64,000 nucleotides of DNA. Source: Acanthaster planci (lineage: Eukaryota; Echinodermata; Asteroidea; Valvatida; Acanthasteridae). Positions within the stretch are counted from its first letter, which is position 1. Each line of letters begins with the position of its first letter. Position numbers and translations under genes: made by a program. Positions 1 to 12,000 of this stretch are shown piece by piece. The notes beneath the pieces are model-generated. The model was not told the DNA's origin and did no database searches. It saw nothing but the letters and a program-made list of their open reading frames with translations. Location: contig NW_019091407.1 in the NCBI RefSeq assembly GCF_001949145.1, forward strand, positions 249,451 to 313,450. The letters run 5' to 3'.

Positions 1-10
1 TGAATGACAG

Positions 11-91
11 GTATCGTGGTGTCAACATCCACAACTTCACGACCAGCTGGAGGAATGGACTAGCTTTCAATGCATTAATTCATGTCCACAG
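11..91 (+). CDS. SPTBN5: betaH spectrin exon 1 of window (CH2 domain)
   Basis: Encodes residues 1-27 (Arg 27 split) with the CH2 signature [10 protein letters not shown] at 4-13 and GLAFNALIH at 16-24, part of the actin-binding head. The donor is GTACGT at 92, phase 2. The 5' edge is uncertain: an AG at 9-10 would make the exon begin at 11 and give Gly-Tyr at the junction, as in other beta spectrins, but the frame is also open back to base 3. The 8,061-bp intron that follows holds a short TTAA element, a Pol III-like unit and piggyBac copy 1. Confidence 0.88.
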
Positions 92-3000
92 GTACGTGCA
101 CATCAATTAACCCTTCTTTTCTTTAACCCTAACCTTCCCCAACCGCACAGAATTAAACAGTAGTAAAGTGTTTAATTCTGCGGGGATAGGTCTGGTAGGC
201 CCATAACAGTTGGCTTTTGCATTGGGTTTGGCATACCTCAGAAAAACGAAGTCCAACAGCCTCTGTGCACAAAGTCCCATGGGGAAGGTTAGGGCCAGCA
301 ACCCTTGGGCGGGTTAGGGTTAATAATTAGTACTATGCTCTGTGGCACTGTCAGATACCACAATGGGACAACGTTTTTGTATTCTGTGCTGTTTACGTGC
401 TGCCTCCATTCCCTGTATACATGTACCTGTAATGTATATTTGAAAAAGTGTTTACACACCGACCGTGTTATTTTCAATTCTCCTGTTTGGCTTCATAATG
501 TCTTCAGTGTTCAATAAACATCCAAACCTGTGTCTTGTGTCATTATTTTGGTCGGTTATATGCAAATTTTGAAACCAAACACACTCCAGTAAAAACTTGC
601 GACTGAATGCTCAGTGTGTACATCTGAGAACTTGTGGAAAAAAACGCAAGCTTGATCCGGGTGGGACTCGAACCCACGACCTCCTACTTTCTGGTGCAGA
701 CGTCTTAACCACTCAACCACTGAACTTGCCAGGGTCGGCTGGCTGATGCGAGTCAGATGTAGCAGCGGGTACTTCGAACAATTTACGATGTTTGATCAAA
801 GCTTTTCTTGATGAAGCTTGTCTGCCAGATGAAGTACCAGAAATTCTACCTTGAGGCCATTGAGATGGATGCAAAGATCTGCTGTTGAGCAACGGAGTCA
901 ACCCCGATCTTCCTTTGTTATATTAAAACGGAATAGCGCAAAGAGCATTTTGAAATGAGTGGATTGGCTTCGACTTTGGTTTTGCCAGATCCATCCATTT
1001 TGAAGCAGCGTTCGAAACCACATGTTCAAGCTTTGACTTGAACCAGTGAAACTGCAGTCTAAGCCGAATTCACTCTTTTCGAAATTGCTCAGAGTTTCTT
1101 TTGAGGCTTGTATTTTTGTGTATGGAACTAGTTGACTGTAGTCTCTAGTGGGGCATGGCTTTGGTATGTGTAGCCAGGAGCTGCAGAAAATTTTACAATA
1201 TAGTATTTGAATGAACAACACTTGTTGGATGACCAATTTCCTAATAAGAACTTAAAGCTTGATGATAAATTCAGTAGGTTTTGTTGTATAATAATTACAA
1301 TTAAGAATAAATGTATTTAAACTCTTAGAGACAACATGTTGATCCCTAAAAATTTGTTCATGTCCCCTTTATCTTTGGTATTTCCTGTTTCCTAATCTTA
1401 GTACCAAGTGCCAAGTTCATTGGTCTTGTTTTATATATTTCTTTGTATAAATAATCCTTATATTTATTTTATTGTACACAGCATAAGTGATTTCATTCAT
1501 TCAATTTCCACAGCTAAAAATAAAAAACAAAACACTTCAATGTAGTTAAAACTCTCAGAAAGTGTATCTCAAGTGCCTTTTATGAATCCAGGACAATTTG
1601 TGCCTGGTAGCAAGAGTCTGGTTTTTCCATCTTCTTGCTCTGTTTATACAGGAAAGATAAGTATTGACATTTTTATTCTCTTAACCCCTTTGCACCGGGA
1701 AGCGGCAAGAGCCGCACCTGGAGCAAAGTCTATCAACTGGGAAGCGGCTGCAGCCGCATACCACACCTGTAACTGTTATTCAGTGTACACCTGTAATTTC
1801 TGGGACCTTTGCATTGAATGGAAATCTGGGGCAACCTAGAGAGTTCGTTGATCCCCTGAGACTTGGTAAATGTTTTTTTTTCATCTAAACACCCCTTTGT
1901 CTTTGCTTGAATTCCCTGGGTAATCTCCCGTTTTGTGTGGGCCCAGAGCGTGATGAATGCAGGCCATTGACATGGTGTGCGCGCCATTGTTTAAGGCCCT
2001 GCTGGGCGGGGAACACGTGTGCAGCACACCAGCACCACGCACTCGGGGTATATACGGGCCATTGTTCAGTGTAATTGGTTATTTGTTTCGTCGAAAAGCA
2101 GCGTTTTCTGTGGCGCTGGGTATATATTTGCCTGGCCGCTTCCCGGCCCTTCAGTTGCATTACATGATGTCTTCCAGCGATGAGGAAACTTTGACCGCGA
2201 CTAGTGGTTCAGATTTCCTGTCGGAATCTGAACATAGTTAAGAAAATGAAACTAGTGACAGCGATTCTAACAGGCAACCACCGTTAGTGAGGACTGCCAA
2301 GAAGGTCAAGACTTTGTCCATTCAACGGACGGCTGATGACAACTTCCTCCAGTGATAGACGAACTGACTGAGAAGTTCAAGTTCGTCTACATTCCATTCT
2401 GTCCAGCAAGATTACTACCGACGAGTCCCTTTGGAAATTCAAAGGGAGACTGACGTTCAAGCAGTACAACCCCAAGAAGCGTGCGAGGTTTGGCATCAAG
2501 GTGTATCGAGTCTGCCAGAGCACCGGCGTTGCCACTGGATACACCTGGAACTTCAAGATTTACACTGGTCAAGACCAGATTGCTGGACTGGCAAGTATGA
2601 AAATCGATCTTCTTGGCAACGGGTACACCATTTTCCTGGACAACTGGTTCAGCAGCCCAGAACTGTACCTGAAACTACACGACCAGAAGACCAACGCTGT
2701 TGGGACGGTAATACAAAATCGTCAAGGCATGCCCAAGGACTTGTGCTCCTTGAAACTTGAGAGAGGTGATGTTGTTCACTGCTCCAGTGACAAAGGCTTG
2801 CTCACCTTGGTCTGGCGAGACAAAAAAGATGTCTGTATGCTGTCCACAATGCACACAGCCGAGATGGCCGACACTGGCAAGCGGAACCGTGACGGCATCG
2901 TTTTGGAGAAACCCAAGTGTGTACTCGACTACAACGAGGGGATGATAGGGTGTGGACATTGCAGACCAGCTGGCATTGTCACACTGTTCAGTCAGAAAAT

Positions 3001-6000
3001 CAATCAAATGGCATAAGAACCTGTCCTTTTCTTTGCTTGATGTTGCTCTTGTAAACTCTTATCTTGTGTATAAGGAAATTGGTGGCACTGACAGTTTTTT
3101 GACATTAGACACATGCTGGTGAGTGAAATTTCAGAGTTGCATTCACCAAATTTGCCAGTGTATTGATCTAGAGGTAGACCAACCTGTCTTCCTGGTCCAG
3201 GTAGACTGATAGGAAGACACTTTGCTGTAGAAATTCCCCCCAACTGGAAAACGAGCTAGATTATACAGATGGTGTGATGTTTGTTCTAGAAATAGCAAAA
3301 GAAAAGAGACCAAAGTGATGTGTGAAATTTGTGAAGTGCCACTTTGTGCTGTTCCTTGTTTCAAGGAATATCACACTTGAATCAATTGCTTATTTATGTA
3401 AAGTTTCCTGTATTCCAAGAAATAGTACGTGAATTTTGAGGCAAAGTCCTTCAAGGTTTATCATACTTGAATCACTTACTTATTCATGTACAATTTTGGC
3501 AAATTGTTCCCAAGAATTTTCTCCCGTGTCAAGATATTGTGTAATGCAACTACTCTCCTTTTTTTGGCTAAGTTTTTTACTGGAAGGTTCCTTTTTTTGA
3601 ATAAAATTGAAGAAAGATAAAATGATTGTAAATATGAGAAGAGAGAAAGAAAGAAAAAGAAATGACAAGTCGTCAAGAGAAGAAGAAAAGTGAGAAATTG
3701 GTCTTGTGTTTTTCTTGTGTCTGTTTATTTTATAATTGTGGGGAGGATTAGTTTGGAAAGATAGTTTTCATAGGAAGGTTCAAACTTTACTTAGAAGGGG
3801 CTGTTTATATATATCATTACATACAGAAAGGGGATTGAATAGAACTTGCAAAAAAAAAACCAACTTAAAAATGCTAAAGAAAATGCTGAGCAAACTTTGC
3901 GCAAAATAAAAACATTAGGGGAATTTACGGGAAATCTTCACTGGGTATTAGCTGAAATAAAAACTTGTGAAGTGCGCTCAATGTACAAGTTGGGGCTGGG
4001 CATTGATGCTGGGCATGCATGGACCACTGGGAAGCGGGCACATGAGCCACGGTGCCCACTAAAAGCAAGCATAGACTGTGTGAACTTAGCAGGCGCTGCA
4101 CTCTCCGCTGTGACCGAGCGTCCTTGGGTAGTTGGTGTTGTCGCGTGGGCAAGGCTAGTGCTGGGTACCTGGTATTTTGTTGAACGGGATCCAAATACCC
4201 CAGCAGGCTTCATGACTACGCAGAGCCAGGCTGTGTGCAGTGTGTGACCCAGCAAACTTGGCAGATAGGCCTGGTGGCCAATGTAACAGTCTGCGGTTGC
4301 CGTTAGCAAAATTGGAAAAATAAACCCGGCAGCCAGATGGGTTGCCGTAAAAATATCTCGACGTGAAGGGGTTAATTATATTGTATATCTGTAAGCTTTT
4401 TTGGCCAGTTTTCTTCATGTTGAAGTTATTTTGTTGAAGAAAAAAATAGTTATACAAGTATTTTAAAGAAACTAACACTTAGTTGCTGCCTTACAGTATC
4501 CATTATTTGGAGTCAAAGCTAGGCACCAGTAGTCCATGGGTATTTGGGATAATTTCAGTGATGTCATTTGAGTGGGAGTGGAGACTGCAGCTGTCGGTGT
4601 GGGGGGGGGATCATAATTGGAATGCTCTTGTTTTGATCGTATGAGCATAATTTGAATTCAGTTGTGTAAATAAAATAATGCTTGAGAACTGAAAACCAAA
4701 AATATGAAATCAGCCCCATTGATCTTGGCCGATGCAGGCTGTTTCGTTACTATTTGTTGTTACATATATGTCCAAGGGCAGAGTCAATCCAATCAGTTGC
4801 CAATCAATAGCACTGGACATATTTGCCAAAATGACCTCATGTCCCTGGCTGAGCCTCTAGATTGCTCATCAAACTCTAAGGGCTGAAGCAGAGGTTAGGG
4901 TTTTAAAAGTTGGGAGACGTCCCAAAAGAGTGGAGGTAAATTTCCCCAAAAAGTGAAACCTAGACTGGGTCAATTGGAAATCATGTCACAATACCACTGA
5001 ATATGTAGACGTGAATTTGAGATATTTCATTTGTTTACATGTTTCTGATAATGATCTTTATGTACGTGTGTTAAGAAATCATTCGAGTAAACACATTGTG
5101 CACATGTATTGATGTGTAATGAGAGCCTTTTCTTTTTCCTGCTTCTTAGTGGGAATTACACTAGCAACCAGGTCCAAACATGTTTGTGACGACTATAATG
5201 GAAGCTGGAATGTCCTATCAGACGATTGAAAGGGTCAGAATTTCACCCCTGAAGGGAATTTTAGCTTCAGTTTGCTGACACGTGGTGGTGGGACACTTCC
5301 TGTATCTTTGAGGGGGCTGCACCATCTCGTTCTGTCCCATCTCATCTGGCATCAGGCACTGTTGATGGCCTGCTGTATCGTGTTCATGTAGCAGTGCCCT
5401 GTCTGCCGTCATCTTTTCTGGCACAGCTCTTTCCACTGTGGCTGTGGACCGACTGCTGACTTGGCTCTTTCTTGGTGTTAGCCATCCCGACTGATGTCAC
5501 ACTCTTTCATAGCCGTCTAGCAGTCAACCAATTTGACCGTTTCCACCAGTTGTGCATCTCATCTAGCTCCCAGTGTCTGAGGTGTCCCAGCAAGATGACC
5601 AGAACTTGACAAGAACTTTGCCACTTCTGAAGTTTTCCTTCAGCAGACTAATGTTATGGATTCCAAGCCCTGTACTGGAGAGTACCTGCTTATGCCAACA
5701 CCTACATGTACATGTGTAAATTCTCAGATTTACATGTATTGGCTGCTATTTATGTTGTAATTTAAAACATTTATTGTTATGGGAATTGTACATGTTCATG
5801 TATATTCTTAAAACCCCCAATTTATTTGTCCATTACAGATTCCTTAATCCTGGCTGTTAATTTATTCCAGTGTTTTCCCCAGATTTGGTTTTGTTAGTTT
5901 TGTTGTCCATTTGATTGTAAAGTGAGTTTGTAACAGCATAAACAGTGCACACCAGGTAACAGCACACCACTGGACATGTACACGTGGGGAATTCAACATT

Positions 6001-9000
6001 GCAGCTCAGCACATCCACCATTATTGACTTGGTGTAGGCCTATGGTTTGATGTCTGGCTCGTTGCTGTTTTATACATACATTTGCTCAGACAAACCAGAA
6101 CTAGTTGGGTGCTGTGTGGTGTCAAATGATTTTAATAAGCAGCATTGAAAAGGTTTGGCCGGAAGCTAGTACATGTAGTAATGTAGACCACTACAGAAGC
6201 TAATGGCCTAGGCCCTCAGCCTTGCCAATGATACAAGTGTTATTGCCAGCCACAACCAGTTCTTTCCGATGCAGCCCGAGTGTAAGTGGGCTCTGTTCAG
6301 TACACTGTTTAAGAGGGCTGATGTACATGTATGTTGTGCCCCATATGCAATGCCCTGCCCTACACATTCTCGAGAGGAAAGTGCAGGAATGCCAGTCTTT
6401 GTAGTACATATATAATTAAATATTACACATGGATGTCACCCAGTCTGCGGACGAGATGTGCAGATGATACATGTACATGTGTCATAACGTGTACTCTGAA
6501 AATCGTGAAACACTTTTTGGCAGCTTGATCAAACTTTGCCCAATTTCCTTTACCATGTTGTGTTACAGCGTATTGCAGTGCCAATTATTTCTCAGGATGA
6601 CTCTGCTCCTGCTCATTGATTTGAAACCAACCTTTTCCTTCACAATCCGTGCAGAACTTCAGTAGGATTTTGCAGGATTGAGAAAGGAAAACCATGTGAC
6701 TTTTTACACAGGGCCTAATGCTCCTTCCAAGTTAAATGTAAAAAGTGTGCCATACTGGTTTCCTGAAAAGTGGGGGCTTTGGAAGCTTTGGGCAGGTTTC
6801 TGGTAAAAAGGTTAAGGAAGTTAGGGGTTACTGCACTTCTGTCAGTCGTAGCGCATTCCTGTATTTCAGCATCTGACATTAGTTTTGATTCAGGAATAAA
6901 AAGGAAAAACCTCCAGCTTTGTTTTTTAACCATGTCAGGAGTCCTCACAGTACGCATGTACGGTAAGATACTAGGTTGTATCAAAGCCCCGTATTAGTGG
7001 AGAAATGTATGAAAGTGTTGTGACTTGCCTACGTGGCAGAACATGCACATGCTAGACGTGACAGTAAAAACTGAACAAGGAACTACTTGTTCACACAACT
7101 TTGAAAGTAAACATTGCTTTGAAAATGAATGTGAAAGATAAGTGTTCCAAGGTTGTCATGTCTTGTGTGTCATATGTAAAAGGATATCAAACCACAAGAA
7201 ACCTGTGCATGTACATGAAAAGTGAAACCTCAAGAGCCCCTTTGCTGTGAAAAGTAAAAATTGAAAGGTTACGTTTTCATGTTACTGGCTATAGTATATT
7301 TCTCAATTTATATATAATTTATAATCTATATTTCTACCTGCCTGTGAGTTACAACGTATTCTTGAATTGTGATGAGCACATGGAGATCTGCTATTTTATC
7401 AGATTTTACTTTGTTAAGCAGAGACCTGTCAAATAAAGTCACAGAGTATTTTTAATTATTTGATATACATGTAGATAGTTTGTACATTCATCCCTCCCAT
7501 ATCCATGTGTAGCTCTCAGCCTTTGATCTTGGCTGACCTGCTATTCATTGCCACATCCTTACTGAGTAGGCACAAGTTGGGTAAATTTGGCTTTGGTAAT
7601 TGACCGTGAAAAAAGAGTTGGTGAAAAACTGTTCATTTAATCCTGCGTAATTATGCATTTAATTGCATACCCAGTGCTCATTTTGCATTGTGAACACGGA
7701 ATCAAAAGATTTTCTCCTGTTATGATTTGTGAGTGTCTCAGGGGAGGAGGAGGGTGCAAGGGGCCACTTGCCCCCTTCCTAGAATAAAAGGAAAACTAAA
7801 CAAAACAAAACAAAAAAAAACAGGAAAAAGAAATGAAAAAGGTGATGGTGATGAAAATGACAAATTTGCTTGGATATGCTTCAAATAAACCCTTGTCCAC
7901 TGATATTGAGTCGTCAGTTCTTGGCGTATAAGTGCTCTGCCCCGTTTCGTTACAAAATTTGCCTTTCGGATGAAAGTGCCCGCCCAAATCCCCCATACCC
8001 CATTCTAGTCACACCCATGCTTAGTTTGTTTCGGTAGAATTTTTCCAAAAGAAAGCACATGTTTCCTGTTTAGCTCATCTTGTGTAGAATACACATACAA
8101 ATAAACCCACTGTTTCTATCATTCTTTTCCTTGTTTTCTGTTTGCATTGGAGACCGGAGCTTGTGTCTTTTGAGGGTCTAGTGCAGAGGAGTAATGAACA
8201 AAATCTTAACATGGCCTTCACGGTGGCTAAGGAGCAGCTGGGTATCCCTGACCTCCTGGATGCTGAAGGTAAGTAATTTGGCAAAAGAGGCAGGCACCCA
8301 AGCATCAACAGTAACATAAAAATAGGTTTCTGGAACTTCTCTTCCTGATCAGCATTTCTGTTGAATCAGGTAGTTACGAGTTTCATTTTTGCTTTTATAT
8401 TTGTCCTGATGTACATGCAGATTCTTTCACACGTACATGTGCATAATTGTGGGGTGTCCTTTAAACCTCTATCGTTACCCAAAATCTAAGAAAAAAAATT
8501 CTTGGTCACCATGGTGTTTTGAAAATCAATGTTTTGCAAGAGGTTGTTGCTTTGTGACTGGATCTTTAGCAAGTCTGCCATTCTTCATTAAGAAAAAACG
8601 TCAAATCGTACCTGGCTGACTTTACAATGTGTTCTTTTCATGTCTGAAACCCTTTCAGTTCTTACTTCAGACTTTAAATTCCAAGGCATTAGTTTACCAT
8701 ATGTAAGAAAGGATTAAAAACAAAAGTGAAATTCGTGCATTATATATGCAGTTCCTTGCAACTTTATGGGCCATTCCCCAATTATTGTACTTTGCTCTGA
8801 ATTTCCACAGATGTAGATGTAGAGAAACCTGATGAGAAATCTATCATGACATACGTGGCTTCATACTACCACTACTTTGCCAAAATGAAAACAGAGAAGA
8901 CGGGAGGAAAACGAATAGCCAAAGTGAGTTCCAAGGCAGTCTGTTGCTCCACTTCGCCTGTATTAGGTGTGCATTAGGCTGGTCTCCAACTCGGGTTTGT

Positions 9001-12000
9001 ACACATCCTGAACGGTGTTGTGGGATTCATACTGAAATGTTGCAACATCATCCGTAAGTGTTCCCACAAAACGTCAAGCATTTTGCAAAGGAGCACTGTT
9101 TAATAATAATCATAAAAATAATGAAATATTTAAAAAATGCTGTTCACGTCAATGACATCACAAAGCGCTGTCAACTGTTTTCTCATAATTTGCTTCTGGG
9201 ATGGTCTCTCCATGACTACCTGTTAGCAGTGAATTGGGAATCACACCTTATGGAATCTCAGCCATACACCCATGCTGAAAAGTAAATAGATGACTGACGG
9301 CCAGATTCTCCTGCCTCATCATCCATGTCCCAACACTTTGCTTCTGTTGTGGGACTTCATCAATGGGCCGGTTACTGTAGCTCAGTATATGAGCCAGTAC
9401 AGTGTCTGGCAGGTCAAAGGTCGGAAGGCTGATCAGCCAGTTTCCGAAGTACATGTACCGGTATATGTACCTGCAAAATAAAAAGCCAAAATTGTTCAAG
9501 TTTAATATCCTGATGTAAACGTACTGTATGTAAAAATTCTGTAAAATTTCACTGGTGGTGTAGAATTGTGGGTTTGTTTTGCTGAGCAAGTACTCCTGCA
9601 TTGTTTCCTCTTCGCTCCGAGTGGAACAGAAGAGGGCACGTTTTTTTAGGTACTCACCGCATAGGTGTGCCATGAGGCACGCAAGTATTATGCGCGTTTG
9701 ATGCAGAGCACGCTGAGTACGCATAAGTAATTTATTGCGGCACGTGTGGTCTTTGCAGACACGCAGAACACGTGCAAGAACTCGCTTGTAACCACCTGTC
9801 TTTCTTTCGCCAATTGGAGGTGCACTGCAGCTCAGGGCGGATAGTGCAACTATTTCTGTTTATTTCTGTAGATTGTAAGCCAGCTGATGGATGTGGACAA
9901 AATGCGCAAGGACTATGAGCTGATGGTGTCTCAACTCCTGGAATGGATCGAAGCCAAGATCCGACAGCTGGCCGACCACAAGTTCCCCAACTCCCTTGAT
10001 GGCATTCAGGCACTCATGCAGACTTTCAAAGAGTACAGAACTGTAGAGAAACCCCCAAAGTAAGGTTTTGTGCGTAAGATACATGCGCACGTGTTGTCCA
10101 ATCAAAATATCCAGATATCAAATAGCTTTTGTGATGAAATATAAACTTGAGCTAAATCCTTCAATTCATCAATATTGGCCACGTCTCTTCTGTCTTCCAT
10201 GGAGATTGTGCATCAAATAGCTCGACATTTTTTAGAAAATCTCAGGATTTGCCGAATTCTACAGGAGTAGCGGGTTATACTATATTTAACTGGCCATGCC
10301 AATGCTTTGTCAATGAGAGGAATTTATGTGGATTTGTTATTAAACGTTTGATGTCTATATTTTCTTTACTGTGGTGAAGCATTGTGATCCTAATGATGTA
10401 CTTATCCAATTTCTTTCAATTGTAATTCACACTTAGATTTTGCTTGCATTTCCTTAGAGCAGAGTTTCAGTGGAGTTCATCACAAGTCCTTTCTCAAGTC
10501 ATGTCCCAAGTCTTTCACAAGGCCAGCTTTCAGTACAAGAGCAAACAATGACAATAGTGCTTTTGTCACAGCACTTAAAAGCGAGTGACGTGGTTTAAGA
10601 CTGGATGATTTGTAATGGACTTGAAGGAACTTGTGATGGGCTTCAACATCGCCTTGAGCACTTTGTAACCATGGAAATAGGCACATGTACTTTTTATATA
10701 TGTCTGATTACAGCTAATTTTCTCGGTACATTTCTAGCAATATGGTTTAAATGACTGAATAGTCTTTCGGTACATGTAGGTATGCTGAGTGGGCCAACAT
10801 AGAGGTGGCGATCTTCAACATCCAGGCCCTGGTCCAGTCCTGCCACCTTCGGCAATACATGCCACCTGAGGGCAAGCTGGTTAGCGATGTGGAACGTTGC
10901 TGGGGCAAGCTCGAGCAGGCCGAGCATGACCGGGGCATTGCCCTTAGGGAGGAGCTGATCCGACAGGAGAGGCTGGAGAGGTTGGCTGAAAAGTTTGCCC
11001 GCAAGGTGAGGTCTAGGATTGAGACAGTCTTAACCATATGCTGCCGGGGAACTCAGTTTCGGGTACCTTGGGTTTGTACACATTGCCGGGGTGCCCGAAA
11101 TTGGACAAAAGAGGTGGGCTTTGTAACAAAAGACTGTACTTGGAACAAAACACCCACTGCTGGGAATTGCTATAATTTTTCAGCTTGCATTTATCGGAGG
11201 TAATCCCTCATTGTTTTGAAACGGTATACCACTGTTTTCGGCATTGCCTGCTCTAGACTTAGCACCGTGGACAAAAGCGGATTAGCACTGTGGACAAAAG
11301 CGCTCCCGCTCCCCATCGGTAAGCGATAAAGTACCGCTGCATGCTAATCCAGCCTCGTTTGAAAAGATGCCACTAGCATTCATTGGGAACAAAGGAAATT
11401 ATGCAACACTTCACAATTTTTGGCTCTCTTCATTGGGCCGCAGGCCTGGCTGAAATATGTTGGTGTCAATGAAGGTTGCCTGTCAGATTAGAGTAGCCAC
11501 CAGACAGTCATTCATGTGGGTGTAATCGTCCATTAAATGAAATTGTGAATTTTTAAAGAATTTTGAAAATGGAAAATCTTGAAAATTGCGCGTATGTAGG
11601 CGCTGCATTTTAAGAGCACCCGACAGGAAATGGTTAATGCCACTACTTACTGTATATTTTGATACGAGGAAGTTGGCAGAGACCGAGCTGCAGTAAATGA
11701 CTGGAGCAGTAACAATTCATTCCCTGCACAGGGAAGCTTTGATGCTCTCCTGAGTGTGTGCACATTGGAAAATAATTACATTCTTGTTGGGATTCTAGTT
11801 TGAAATCTTTTAATCAAGATCATTTATTCATGCTTTCTGCAAGGACTGTTTTAATCAAGGAGTATATTATCTGTGGGGAATTGGCCAGACAATTTAAACA
11901 TTGTATAGCTCAATTCCTTCTTTCAATTCGTTCCATATTTTTGGATAGTCCTAGCTTTTGATAAGCATGGATAGAGTTTTAACAAAACTGAGCTGTAAAA

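Larger units (their letters stand above)
1681..4375 (+). mobile_element. piggyBac DNA transposon, copy 1 (2.7 kb, internally deleted)
   Basis: Bounded by the piggyBac target site TTAA (1681-1684 and 4372-4375). Imperfect terminal inverted repeats begin CCCCTT at both ends, and the right end reads CGACGTGAAGGGG. It is collinear with copy 2 at 37468-40704 over both ends and most of the transposase, but lacks about 420 bp of transposase at about position 2351. It lies in intron 1 in the same orientation as the host gene. Confidence 0.9.

Noticed and set aside
653-725. A functional tRNA gene on the minus strand
   Set aside because: Acceptor and anticodon stems do not pair; only the promoter boxes and T arm are intact, so it is listed as a tRNA-like Pol III unit.
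9248-9724. 158-codon minus-strand open frame in intron 3
   Set aside because: The first 30 residues faintly recall a Harbinger nuclease start, but the rest is low-complexity Tyr/Phe-rich sequence with no catalytic motif. Not enough to call a transposase relic.
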